Part shown: in pieces, positions 48,101 through 60,100 of the stretch
Position numbering within the stretch: the first letter of the stretch is position 1
Layout: the number at the start of each line of letters is the position of its first letter
Assembly (NCBI GenBank): GCA_964036155.1
Contig: OZ038423.1
Location: 1,857,549-1,921,548 of the forward strand
Length of the DNA stretch: 64,000 bases
Source of the DNA: Diploscapter coronatus
Lineage: Eukaryota > Nematoda > Chromadorea > Rhabditida > Rhabditidae
Direction: 5' to 3'
The notes under the pieces: model-generated
Database searches by the model: none
Told to the model about the DNA's origin: nothing
The model's input: the letters and a program-made list of their open reading frames with translations, nothing else
Program-made: the position numbers and the translations under genes

Positions 48101-49935
48101 ATTGCGGGTGCGGCGACCCCAGATACCCGCCTTACAAAACGAACCGGAATTGTCCTGTGGACGATCCGAATAAACGTAATTATTTCTTCGAAAGATCCCA
48201 AAGAAATTGTCAAAAATCTTTTACTCTTCAAACAACTAATTTCCCACAATATCACAGAAATAACTTTGAAATTTTCGCAATTATTCAAACGTAACATTTC
48301 GATAATTCAACATTGTTTACTTAGACTTATTTAATTCTGCAAAAGTGATATATTAAAAAATCATGGAGATCAAATAATTCAGAATATCCTCTTGTATTCC
48401 ACACCCACTTTTTTCCTTCTCCCTACCTCCCACCTCTACCCTCTTCTCAAAAGTGGGTGTGGAATACGAAAGGTCATTCAGGATCCTGCATCAACCGGCA
48501 GTTTTTGAACGCCACAAAACAGTCGACGAGCAAAAACTGTACCTGTAAACAGCCGTGCCGGGAGACGGTTTATTCGGTCTCGTATTCCGCAGCGCGATGG
48601 CCGGCCGTACCGGCCGACTTGTCTGGATGCCCCATCGGACTGTCACCGCAACATTGCCTTCTTTACAAGAGAGAACAGGGAGCGATGGTTGAGGTACAAA
48701 TTATAAGCTATGAATAAAATCATGGTGCTATAACGTCATAAAATCGATAATTACCTCACACTGTCTAATTTATAAAAGGGAACAGGGCACTATGAATGGG
48801 GTATAATTTGTAATTTATGAAAGATGTCATAATTTGCGTGGTAACGATATTGTATTATCATGACATAAGGCTATAATGTAACTTAAGCCATGATATGATA
48901 TCGAAATTTTAGGTCTACTTCGAGAAACTAAACTATGAGTCACTTTTGGAAAGAGAAGCGTTTGGAGTAATCCAATAATTTCATATTTCTCATAATCATG
49001 ATTTTTTTAATTTAGTGGTCAAACTTACTCTCAGACTTTGGTGGTCAGCTAGGTAAACTACTTCTACCTAAAGATTGAATTGTAAACTTTTAGGACTGTG
49101 GATGGGAGTTTCCGTAATTTCTGTTATGGAAGTAAGCTATTTTTCGCATTTTTAAATCAGGTTTCAACATCTTACAAGTCGAATGCTCAAAATTCCACTG
49201 TTATTTTCGTCACATAACGAGATATCTAGATGTATCTCATATATAAAATGTTTGTTAAAACTGTCAACTTGTATTCGACGGGACAATTTGGAAACCACGA
49301 GACCACGGATACACTAGGGATTGAGAAATAGTGGAAAAAGAACGCATATTATTCCATACTCTGTCCTAACCCTATAGTATTTCGTCTGTCTCGTGGTCTC
49401 GCAGTTTCCAAATAGCCTTGGACGGAATGATAAAACACAATAGAAATTGTGCTGATAATCAGGCATAAGGAGTACTTTCGTCAAATGGAAATAAACTATG
49501 GTGGGTAGGTTGCGATAGTGAATTCAGTTATGATACCAGATCGCACTGGTAAGAATTTTGGCTAATCATGTGTTGGGGGAGAAAAGCTAACTAAAAGATA
49601 TACTGGGGGCATGTGGTAGAGGGTCTCTGACGATCGTCCTCACAAGATCTGGCAGATAATGGAGAAATTTCTTCCTCGTTGCACCTCGTCATTTGCAAAC
49701 TCCCTTAAAACCTATTGAAAGATTGTTGTATCATTCAATTTTTCAGGTTCTAATATTCTTCTGTGATCTGATATTCACTTTTCTGGGCATCAAAAGGCAC
49801 AAACAAAAGACGAACAAGTTGAACAATCGTCGAGCGTCGCTACGCAATTCGATCAGGAAAAAGACCGACTCGAATAAAACGAACAACAACGTCGACTATG
49901 ATAGCATGTTGGACAATCACGATCATCAGCACTGA
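42185..49935 (+). CDS. Degenerin / DEG-ENaC sodium channel subunit
   Basis: Twenty-three exons join with all phases correct to 873 residues. Exon 1 (42185-42231) is the weakest, with a poor GTCATG donor; exon 2 onward (42448) is secure. Landmarks: [15 protein letters not shown] before TM1 (about 53-72), FPAVTLCN at 98-105, a dibasic RKKR at 137-140, then cysteine-rich modules (RSCSSC-like, [17 protein letters not shown]). Exons 14-17 give the family core: [50 protein letters not shown] and [20 protein letters not shown]. The end has [20 protein letters not shown], with the G-x-S selectivity filter at 803-805 and TM2 after it. These are non-voltage-gated sodium channels of neurons, muscle or epithelium. 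It resembles the UNC-8/DEG-1/DEL group, but I do not assign an ortholog. Confidence 0.95.
42290..42373. mobile_element. MITE, CACACCCACTT family, copy 1
   Basis: Ends ATAATCCACACCCACTT and AGTGGGTGTGAAATACAAAA are inverted. The pyrimidine-rich centre reads TTTTTCCTACCTCC. It is in intron 1 of the degenerin gene. Confidence 0.6.
43301..43389. mobile_element. MITE, CACACCCACTT family, copy 2
   Basis: Left end TTGTATTTCACGCCCATACT then CACACCCACTT; right end GAGTGTGGACTACAAAAGGC. It is in the intron after degenerin exon 4. Confidence 0.6.
44532..44836. mobile_element. Inverted-repeat element, about 300 bp
   Basis: TTTTCATCCAAATCTGGCCC at 44541 is matched by the complement at about 44805-44824, with imperfect extension outward to roughly 30 bases. 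AATGAGAG and CTCTCATT blocks are also mirrored inside. It is in the intron after degenerin exon 8. Confidence 0.65.
46995..47131. mobile_element. MITE, TTGTTGATGCC family
   Basis: Cleanest copy: TTGTTGATGCCGAAACCTGG on the left and CCAGATTTCGGCATCAACAA on the right. It is in the intron before degenerin exon 16. Confidence 0.75.
48388..48474. mobile_element. MITE, CACACCCACTT family, copy 3
   Basis: TTGTATTCCACACCCACTTT on the left and AAAGTGGGTGTGGAATACGA on the right, nearly perfect. The element ends only seven bases before the splice acceptor of degenerin exon 19 (48482). Confidence 0.7.
49281..49418. mobile_element. MITE, GAGACCACGA family
   Basis: Left GGACAATTTGGAAACCACGA and right TGGTCTCGCAGTTTCCAAAT are inverted. 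It is in the last intron of the degenerin gene. A degenerate CAGACCTAGG-type element follows at about 49465-49642. Confidence 0.65.
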
Positions 49936-50825
49936 TGATTATTTGATACTTGTGGGTAAAAATGAACATATTTCATTGACAACAAAGTTGGTTTATCGAC
50001 CTATATTTATTATTGTAGAAAGTAAATCTTATAAAATAATAATTATTATTCTAAAAGAATTATGAACCACACATTTGCTTTATTATTTTCTAATGATGAA
50101 TGACGAATAATCCCGTGAACTTCACTTTATGAGTCATCATTGCATGAATTTTCTTGTTCATTGTTTGATTTCAACTTCAAATATTTACCGAAAATGTCGC
50201 GTAATAAGAAAAATTTAGACACCCGCAGAAGGTTTCGAACATTTTTCATTTAATCCAAATTCCAAAGTCTAAGGATTCTGGACTCAAAAACTCTTTCTTA
50301 AAATGCCATTTTATCACCATCTTGAAAAAGTCCGAATGTTTTCTTCGCTCTATATACCGGTCAGTATTCTATGAAACTTTGTGCACATTATAATTTTATC
50401 ACTGGAATTGTATCATAGTTTCTCTTCCTCAATCAATTCCTATCACGTTGTTACAAATATACTTTTAAAAACGTCTAATGTAAGATATAGTTTCATATTT
50501 ATCAGGCCTATTTTATCAACGCTTTTCTGCTTCGTATTTTTTCCTGCCACGTTTGAAAAGGAAGCACTTTCTGGAGTTTCCATTCTAGTCTATCCTAGCT
50601 TTATGAGTTGTAAATACGACTATAAATTTCTGGAAGAACGTTCATTTCTGTTATTTGGAAACATTTTCGATTTTTTTATGGATCTTTCTCCGAAGAACCA
50701 CGCCACGCTTTGTATTTTTTGCATATGAATTTCTGCAAAGTTTTCATTTCTCATTTTCGCGCGTTTATCGTTTTTTTAAAATCAGCTTTTCAAACATTTT
50801 TAGGGTTTTTCTTCAAGTCAGGAAA
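49936..50825. other. Intergenic upstream of the START-domain gene
   Basis: An open frame at 50381-50728 is AT-rich and hydrophobic with no splice context or motif; I do not treat it as a gene. Confidence 0.4.
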
Positions 50826-51346
50826 ATGCAGATTTCTCTTCACGGCCATACTGATACCATTAATGACCCCAAGGTGTGTGTAATCCAAAATTCTTACCTT
50901 TTTAAACTCTCTGGTTCGACAAATTCAGTGGTTCACTATTTCACAATTTTTATTTTTGCAGTACGAAACAGCAGTCAAGCATACGGCCGAGGTTTTCGAG
51001 GAGGCTCTGAAAATTTTCGGCGACATTTCGCACGGAAATCATGGAGAGTGGAAGATCAAGGATGAGAAGGACGGCCACAAGTGCTTCAAGAAGCGATACA
51101 ATTTGGGCAAAGTGTATTGGGTTCCGGTATGCTGGTTGATTGGCAATTAGGGTTTTCGCGACTTCATGACCGATGAGGAAATAGGGTGTAGGGTTAGAAG
51201 ATGATAAGATAGCGAAATCTCACTTTATGGACTATTTCACCAGGTTTAGAAGTGGCGAAAAATCCAAATTGCAGCATGATTTTTTTTTGTTTTAGGTGGA
51301 CACGAACGTATCAATGGAAGACGCTTTTTTGGACCATTGGGATAAG
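50826..51346 (+). CDS. START-domain (StAR-related lipid transfer) protein, 5' part only
   Basis: Three exons (50826-50873, 50962-51126, 51296-51346) join in phase 0 to 88 codons and end at a GTACAT donor. Residues 1-16 (MQISLHGHTDTINDPK) lead into YETAVKHTAEVFEEALKIF, then a WKIKDEKDG...KKRYNLGKVYWVPVD stretch and a MEDAFLDHWDK end. This is the pattern of the first half of a START lipid-binding domain. The second half, normally about 120 more residues, was not found on the + strand before 54 kb. A dispersed repeat begins at 51555. Either the rest lies beyond an intron I could not resolve, or the gene is truncated. The family call rests on sequence pattern, so it is moderate. Confidence 0.65.
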
Positions 51347-51554
51347 GTACATTTTCTTAATTTCTAAAGTGTTTCAAGGAAATTCGACACACACTCTGAG
51401 ATAAGCATTTCAGTATTCCGTCGATACTTCATCATCATAAATATATTTGAGTCGTTATTTGGCACAGAAATCATTTTTTTTATGTCTCAAAGAATTGTGT
51501 GGCACGAATGATAAAATCTGATAATGCTTGTATAAACCATTTTTCTGGTTTATT

Positions 51555-52210
51555 ATTAAGACGCATTCTTCGAATAACCCGAACAAAATATAAAGAGTGG
51601 TCGGACAATTGCAGAAGTGTCTCGGATCCGAACCAAACTTATATGGTGGATACACCCATGGGCCCTAATCACAAGAATTAGGTTTTTAGGCCTCGTCCCC
51701 AAAAGTGGGCGGGGCTAGGCGGGGGTCAAGGTTGAGCATTTTCACAATTTGGCACCCCTCAGGGAGTACAAAGGAAACTTTTTTGCTATAAAAGATTTTC
51801 GAAAAATCTAAAAAGCATAAAGTAGCCCATGTAATTGCGCATCTTCTGATATATAGGTTTTTGGGGGTCAACCACTTGCTGAAATTGATAGAAATGGACT
51901 CGAATATTACTCTCCAGTCAATTTCGAGTCGATTGATATCCATTTTGGTATAGTACCACTCGGGTACCATATGGGTGGTATACCATGGACCCATATGGTA
52001 GCATGGTAAAGTGGTAGCGCGGTACTCTGGGAAAAAAAGAAGTATTGCCCTTCAACTGCTATATCCCGAAAAGATTTTTCGAATTCGTTTGATTTTCGAA
52101 AAGTCATGAATTTTTGAAAATTTTTGCTATTTTAGAGATTTGACCCATTCAAACCTTCATACCACGCATACCATTATAGCTAGACCCAAAGTGTCTTCAC
52201 AAAAGTTGCT
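51555..52210. repeat. Dispersed repeat, copy C (mosaic)
   Basis: The left part (AAGACGCATTCTTCGAATAA, CGGATCCGAACCAAACTTAT, ATGGTGGATACACCCATGGG) is in the same order as in copies A and B. The right part, from about 52030, matches copy B but inverted (CTTCAACTGCTATATCCCGA against GGATATAGCAGTTGAAAGG in B). The copy is therefore a rearranged composite. Confidence 0.7.
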
Positions 52211-52787
52211 CAGTTTTTCAGGGGCTATCGATTGGTGTATCGTTTGTGGGGTTGCCATTGATTTTTGAAAAATCAAAATTTTCAGGTTCGACTTCGGACG
52301 GGTTTTTCGATATGATGCCGTGTCGATTTCTTCGAAATAATTTTTGAATTAGCATGAGTAGGACATGTACTTTGTTTGGTGAAAATATTAGGATGTAATA
52401 CACACGGCATTGTATGTAACTTTCGATTTTATCCCGAAGACCCATGTTTTTTGACGTTTTTGCACTGTTTTTAGCCGTAACTTGCGATAGGAAGGTCGGA
52501 TCCGAGAAATGTTCGCACCAATCGACTCAGCTCGTCGAACTGAACAATCTGATATAGGTTTCGGGGTGTCGGGATGACTTTTGAAATTTGACCCCCGTAC
52601 CCGTGTACCCGAGCCTGGACTTGAAAACTCCGGGAAAAAGCCCCGAAATCGTGTTCTCCAGGTCGAATATAGGTAGAAAACACTAAAAAACCCTGGAAAA
52701 ATGAAACTTTTACCATTGGTCACCCCCCTCTCTATAGAGAGCCGATTTTCTCACAGACTCGGTCTTAAATTCTAAATGCACTGGCGT
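52211..52787. other. Repeat-like sequence, no gene
   Basis: A minus-strand open frame (52388-52723, 111 codons) lies here with no recognised motif. The surrounding sequence continues the mosaic repeat without a clear boundary. Confidence 0.3.
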
Positions 52788-52981
52788 CAGACCTAGGGGG
52801 CACTTTCGTCAGACGAAAAAAATCTATGGGGGGTAGGTCGCACGGGCAAAATTTCCGTTATGACGTCATCACACTATGGCGTAATTTCAGATTATTGATT
52901 GATTAGAGATACAAAATTCTCAAGAAAATATATAAGGGGTAGGTCGCAAGGGGTTTCTGACGATCGTCCTCCCTAGGTCTG
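52788..52981. mobile_element. hAT-like MITE, CAGACCTAGG family, with 8-base duplication
   Basis: Termini CAGACCTAGG and CCTAGGTCTG. A perfect octamer ACTGGCGT flanks it at 52780-52787 and 52982-52989. Internal GTAGGTCGCA blocks and TCTGACGATCGTCCTCCC are shared with the other copies. Confidence 0.8.
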
Positions 52982-53246
52982 ACTGGCGTAGAGTTTCAGC
53001 GTTTGAATATCTACTCCGGTCGGCGTAGTTAGTCATATAATAAGGGGGGTGGCTGGTGGCTGGTAGGCTTGTATGTGTGTGCACTCTCAAACTTGGGTAA
53101 TTAAACCATTTATTTAAAACGAATAATATATAAAAATTATAAATAATAAAAATAAAAAAATATATAAAATAAAAATATAAAAGACGGATGACACCTCCTC
53201 TACGCTTGCGATCTGCGAGAATGCCGCCCCCAAACGACTTGAATGT

Positions 53247-53313
53247 GTGTCGAGGGACAATATTATGATTATAAAGAAAGAAAAGAAATTTATAGAGCAT
53301 TGTCCCTCGACAC
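53247..53313. repeat. Perfect 15-base inverted repeat (stem-loop)
   Basis: GTGTCGAGGGACAAT and its exact complement ATTGTCCCTCGACAC are separated by 37 bases of AT-rich loop. No target duplication was noticed. Confidence 0.7.
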
Positions 53314-54185
53314 CTCGACCAAAAATATGGGGGAAAGGACAGCATTATAAAGAAATTAAGATAATTTTTGACTTCGCCCATCCCCCCCTTCCCGGAAGAG
53401 AGTCGTGTTCACGACAAAAGTTACGAAATTAAAGTTGAAGAAAACAAATCAGAATTCACTAAGATGATTGACTCCACGTACCATAAATTTCTAAATTATC
53501 ATAGAAAATTAGACAATTCCTCTACTCTATTACTCCATTCTCTATTTCGAGATTTTGACGACTCGACTTATCAATGTGTCTTGAGCGAAATAGCGAATAA
53601 TAAAATGATAATATAATGAAATTTTCAATTCCTGGTTGATTTGGTCTTTTTTAAATTTTATTTAATCTATGGGTTTATCTACTTTGGTTTTATATTTGCA
53701 ACTTCTATGGCTTTCCGCTGGAAAGCGTTCCAAAATTTCTACAACAACCGTGAAGGTCGTTCTTCGAATTTTACCTCTAAGATCTCTTATTGAGATAGTG
53801 TCGGGGCTCATCCCCAATATACTTTCCCTCCCTGCGCTAAATCGCAGTGGGCGAGGCATCTTTCTCTCCCCCCAATTCAAACTCCTCAACTCGCTCACTC
53901 ACCAACCACTCGGTTTGTCTCCAAAATTCATTGCAGGCTAGGATTTAGCGCAGGGATGGCAAGTATATCGAGTTTGAGGCCGCATCGTCCTCATAAGTTT
54001 TTTGAGCAGGGTAAACATCTTGCGCCGGCCTTATCTGGTCGTGATGGAATTTTGGAACGCCTCTCCAAAGTTGAGAGGGCCATAACAAAAACGAATTTTT
54101 ATGAAATTATGGAGAGTGAATGAATGTATGAAAATTTGAAAACGCAACACAATATTAAAAATTGGTAAAACTTTGGGATATGAAC
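53314..54185. other. Unassigned sequence with an inverted repeat
   Basis: An inverted repeat of about 29 bases, built around CCCTGCGCTAAATC, joins 53815-53843 with 53942-53970. A + strand open frame at 53368-53616 (82 codons, Lys/Asp/Asn-rich) could be an exon but has no partner. Nothing is assigned. Confidence 0.3.
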
Positions 54186-57100
54186 TTACTCAACTCGAAG
54201 GAAACGCTTTCTATCATCACCAGAGTATGGCTTCAAACCATGCTTCTTCAGAATTTCCTTCTCTTCTTCCGTCCATTCAGGATTATCCGGATCTGCCCTG
54301 TTCTTTCTGTGTGCTTCATAGTGTTCCTTGTATATCACCACTCTGTAAATAATTGAATTTAAACAACCACTATCTAAATATATCGACTTACGCCAAATGA
54401 CTGTTTAGGGCCCGCTTTAACTCTGCTGGAAATAAGTTCCTCACGCCTTTGCGACTTTTCCGCTCTATAAATAGGCAAAATGTGCAGCCTTTCACTGGAC
54501 ATTTCATGTATCCTGCTTGTGCGCTTCCCTCATCAACACACTTAGAAGCATGTTCTTTCCTTAAATTATCATCATTACAACTAAATATCAGGTATTTATT
54601 ATTCTTCTCAATGAATAGTGATTCCGGTAATTTGATTTTCATACGTCTTTTCATGTATTATAATAAATGGTTAATTAGACCCAATTATCCATGAAGAATT
54701 CATATTAAAATTTATACTAGAAAAATTAGAAAGAAACCTGTGGTTTCTGATACGAAATTCTCAATCAAAATTCAATTGAAAATAGGCAACTCAAACTTGT
54801 CGAGATTATTTTTTACCGGAATTACTAGATACACCCTTTACTTACTTATAATGGTGCTCTAGCCCCTTGTCTCCCGCAAATATCTTAAGGCATCCCTTTT
54901 TGCAGTGCCTTAGCTCCACACTATCACCACTGTTGTTCTTGAGCCGGTTTTCTTTGGCCAACTGCTTCAATTCGGATTCCTGGAATTTCCGATCAGGGTC
55001 ATCTTTTCGGTGGTGCCCTCTAAATTTGGGTCAATCTTCTACTAGATATAGGATTATTCACTTACTCTAAATGACGGTTGATACTTCTTAGAAAGTTTCC
55101 CAGGACCATGTTCTTTTTTATCGGCCACTTCATATTCATATCGCAGTCGGCGATCGGGCACTTGAACATTTCCTCTTTATCGGTTTGTGTTCCCGTTAAC
55201 GACGGCGGGGCTTGACTAGGATCTCCTTTGCTAAACGTACACTTATTGTCAAACAGGCTGATATAGTCATATGAAATTGAGTTTCAACATTTCTAGCCAT
55301 TCGTTCAAGAGATGTACATATCTATGCATAAAATATGTAAACTTTTTACCCCGATTGTTCCTTCGACTTCTTATGCGTGCTTAAATTAGATTTTTAATAA
55401 ATATTCAAAAACTAATAAAGAGGATACCCTTCATGTGCTTTGAATCCGCCAGCAGATTCTGCCATAAATTTGCATGCAGTGCTTATTGGGCAGTCCAATT
55501 TAAATTTACTCACGTTCTCTGCATGCTTACTAAATTGATATTGGTTACTCTTGAGTAGTGTGTGAATAGAGTTCATACTCCTTGTGCTTGTTTATTTCCT
55601 TGAGAGTGTATGCATAGAAGGTGCATTTTTGCCTGTCCCTCCTCACGACGTTGCACTCGCGTTTTTCGATCTCACCTGGCTTAGGATTGTCGTGTATATC
55701 ACTATAAAATGAAAATTAGCAAGATTCTCTAGAAATCTGAATCCTAACCAGACCTAGGGAGGACGATCGTCAGAAATCCCTTTGCGACCTACCCCCCATT
55801 GATTTTTTTCGCCTGACGAAAGTGCTCCCTAGGCCTGATCCTAATCCTATAAGTAGAGAGCGCAAGCTCGGCCCACCCTGTAAAGTTAAAGTCAAGGAAG
55901 GCAACTTCGCTAAAATTTTCAAAAAATTCTAGCAATTTTGCGAAGCGATTTTTTCTGATTTTTCTTTTCCCACTATTAGATATGAACCTAGGGAACATTT
56001 TTGCTTCCGGGACATGCCCCCGAAACACGAGTTGAGCCCGCGAAAATGGACACTGAAATTTTAAAATCGCTCGTTTGAGCTTCATAGGCCATGCTTATGA
56101 GCGCTCACGCGGAATATGAAAGATTACATTTTACTTGTTATTTTGTGATAGAAAATGCATCGTTTTTCAGCCCGCCGCAGGTCGCCGCTGCAAAAAACCA
56201 TTTTTTGCTGAAACAACGCAATACCAAGTTATTTGGCACTTGTTTCATGGATTTTTGCACTCAAATTGCAGAATTGGCGTGGCCTATCACTTTGGGAATG
56301 ATAAAAACCCATAGAAACTTCAGAATGTTCCAGGAACAAGCAAAGAAATTCAAACAAACGTCCTTACAAAGCCGCTCTCCCTTTGAAATAGCCTTTGCTC
56401 TATTCACTGCAAAGGCAGGGCACGCTTTTCAATTGACGAAAAACAATAAATGCTTGGCGAAGAAAATAGGAAGAAAAGGGGGTTTTCGAATATCGTCTTC
56501 AAAAATTCATATCTTTGGTTACACTGATCCGTTTTTCATGCGGTTTCTTGCTATAATCCCGTCTAGCCCTACAGATTCCTAGAAAAATACTTCCATGACT
56601 TTGTCTTCAAATTGCGAATTTCACTTGCGCTCTCTAGGTATATTCTGATAGCTTTTCACAGACTTACGTGATATGCTTTCCTAGTAAGTCTTTATCATTC
56701 GTGTGGTATATGCATTCAGGTATGTCGCATTTCAAATCCTTCGACCTGTAATCGTCATGCTTTCTAAATAAGTATCGATTATTCTCCGGACATGTAATTT
56801 ATATGTAAGAACCTTAAATGTCGTAGAAGATGTTGATATGTTCCAAATGTCTTCTTGCATACGGGGCATATAATGTCACTATTCGTTGGATTATGTATCT
56901 AAAATTACATGGGTTATAATTTAAATTTAGAAATTCACAGATAAATTTGGCTGCGCATTACGATTTCAATGTGTTAGCACGCCGTCTGTTATTTTTTGAA
57001 AATTTATTCTCCTCTAGTTTTTAGAGATCATTTGTGAGTATATACAGTGCTTACTCCTCTAGGTATGGTGAATCCGTATTCGGCAAACTTTTCGTCTTTG

Positions 57101-60100
57101 TCCTGTCCCTCTTTGATCATTGTAATAGTGCCGACGAAGAAGTTGTCCTGATTCAAGCTGGCGAACTCCTTGTAATAAGGAATAAGGACGCTAAAATTAC
57201 AGCATTATTACTAATTAGCAATATTCGAAGGGTTATCTTCATGCTTTTACAGCTCAATGCTAATGTCATGAATGTAAGGGTTCGTAATTTGCTATGCATG
57301 AATTTACTTACGATTCCGGATTAGGCAAGTCGAAACGAATTGCCCTCCATTTGCCTTCTTTTTCATTTTTAATCCGAAGGCAGACATTTACAGATTCAGG
57401 TCTCAGATGCTTCACGTTGTCGACGCCACCGCTTGCATCATAGGTGAAGCTAAAAGTACGCATATTTTCTACAATGTTTTCGATTAAATCCATTCCACAT
57501 ACTTGAACATGGCCTCGACTGTGACCTTGTCCATCTTCATGTCCTTTCTGATCTTTTTGCAGATGCCAATCTCGAAACCCCCCACATCCATATTTATCTA
57601 AATATTTTGATAAATACGGGATTTTGATGAAGCTTATTTATTTTTATATTCATCATTTTTACAATTCATATGTACTATTTCGCCTATATGCGCAGAAAGC
57701 GCATTACTTCTTACCTCCTCATTCTGAGGATACATGTTGACATTCTCGAAACTGCCTCCCAGACATGCCGAAAGCACATGGCCATATTGGTCTCCTGGTA
57801 GCCCGTTCTTCTCGGCTAATTTCATAGGTACTCCTCTTTGCCAATTGTGTGCACCTTTCCATTTACTTTGCTGATCCTTATCTAAAATTATCTTTTCATC
57901 AAGCTTTTTTTGTATTTCTAGATCGTTAATATCTTACCGAAGAGCTTCTTCACTTCGAACTTTCCGTACAGATACTTCAGCCTTTTCCCTCCATTGCTGA
58001 AGATAGAGTGAAGTGTGATATGTCCATCCGAATTTCGGTTGATCTTCTTCTCGAAATCCGGAGTGCCGTAGTTGTTCTCTTTGCAGTCTTCCCGTACCTT
58101 CAACCGCATTTCATACCAATCAACATTGGACTTAAAATATGCATTTTAGCCAATATTTCCGTAAGTCTGTCAATACCTTCATGATGTAACTTGGCAAATT
58201 GCCATAGTACGCCTCGAACTCCAGCTTTGGTTCCGGCTCTGTATACTTTTCTGAGTCGATGGCTTCTTTCTTCTTCTTGAAGTACGTCTTCTTCACACTG
58301 TAATTACTTCGTTGATATGGGCTTTTCGCTTTCTTTGCATACCCTCTTGGGTTCGGCATTGTGAAGTGGAGTTCTCCAACCAGCCCATTCTCCGCGTGGT
58401 ATCGAAGATGCCAAACGGTTTCTTTGTAGCGCACGACGCCATTTACATTACCCTCGTTGATGTACCTGAATGATAAATATTAAACGATGAAATCGATTCT
58501 ATGGTATGTATCTTACTCGACGATGTAATCGATAGATCTTCCTTCATTGCGCATCAGGAAGTTTAACTGCCTCATTTCAAGCCCCTTCATGTTGAAGTTC
58601 ACCTAAATCATAAATGGCTTAACATGTCTAAATAAATGTCAGTTATCAAAACTTACAGCATTATTTTGAAAGAAGAGATTTTTGGCATCGTACGCTCCTC
58701 CCAATAGATACCCAATGATATGCCCTATATCATCGCATCCTGGGCAGCTGGCCTTCTTCATCAAATCCTCAAGGTTCGTCTTTGTTTCCTTATCTTCAGG
58801 CCTGCCCTTTGGCTTTGAATGATCTAATAAGTAATTTTTATAAGTGAACATTTTATTTTTTTTTTTTTATGTATTTACAGAAGTCTAATACAGCATCGTA
58901 TGTCAGCGTGCCATATGAGTACTTCATCATTTTTGAGTTGGATTTGTCGTACACGGGGTGCAGGACAAGTGTTTTGACTCTGAATTCGACAGTTGAAACT
59001 AGTTCAATTGAAAAGTTTGACCGCTATTACGAATGATTGATGCTTCGCTCATTTTTCTATCAAAATCATTTTTCTATAGATAAATTCTTACATCCTTCCA
59101 TCCGCCATTGGGTACGGAACTGTTTCTGCGGTTGCTTGATTGTTCAAGAAAGCATTTGCCAATTGGGCGTCCTGTCGCTCTTTGTCGATACGTTCAATCG
59201 TTCCTTTGAACGTGTCGTCTTTCCGCTAAAATATCCCTAGTTGCCATTCCATAAAATGACGAATTATATAAACTTACGTGTGAGCAGAAGTTAGGGATCG
59301 GCATATTCAACAATCCGCGGGCTGCGTTCTGAAATTTTGACAGTTTTACCTTCATCTAATATCAAATCATAGAATTTTACTTTCATTTGAAATATTGCAA
59401 AATTTGTTCAATTCCCATCCATACATTTCCTAGCGATTATATGATAACTGCTTACGCATTTGTTGAAGTCGGCTTCGCTATCGTAAAGTTTTACGACATA
59501 GTCGTTATAGGTCTTCAGCTTTTCCTTCACTTTATCAAAATCATCTGTGTCACTGAACATAAATGTTCATTTTTCAAGCTTATCAATCGACTCATTACCT
59601 ATCGATCTCTAGCAGATCGTCGTCTTCGCCAGAATTGTTGTCATCGTCGTTAGAATTGTTGTCATCCTCGTCAGAATTCTTGTTACAAGTGTCGTCGTCT
59701 TCGTCATAATTGTCGTCGTCTTCCTCCTCCGCGTCAGCGGTACATTCCGATTCATCTTCTTGCCTTCGAGCTTCATCCTTGCGCTCCTTTTCAACTTTGA
59801 TTCTCCCTTCTTCCTCACAACGAAGTTCTTCTTGGCTTTCAGCCTCCATCTGCTCTCGTCTCGCTTCCTCTCCTTTCACTCGTGCACCCCGTAGTGGTAA
59901 AGATGCGCTAGCTATGTTTGACGGCTTCATGGTGGAAGTGGTTGCTGGCTTTGGCGAAGTAGTAGACCTTAGGTTATACCTTGGAGTGCTTGTGGTTAGA
60001 TCATCTCCTAGTGCACGAAGTGGAGGCTCTGTGGTGCTTGAAGGCCTCGTGATTCTTGAAGCCCTCGTGGTGGAAGTGGTTGCTGGCTTTGGCGAAGTAG

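Noticed and set aside
42185..51346. Operon linking the degenerin and START-domain genes
   Set aside because: The gap is about 890 bases, longer than the roughly 100-400 bases usual in nematode operons, and no second-type spliced-leader context is evident.
52920..53381. 153-codon minus-strand frame as a gene
   Set aside because: It runs across the CAGACCTAGG element, a low-complexity AT tract and a stem-loop, with no family pattern.
56091..56582. 163-codon open frame on the + strand as a host gene
   Set aside because: It lies entirely inside the TA-flanked inverted-repeat element, within an intron, and has no motif or splice context of its own.
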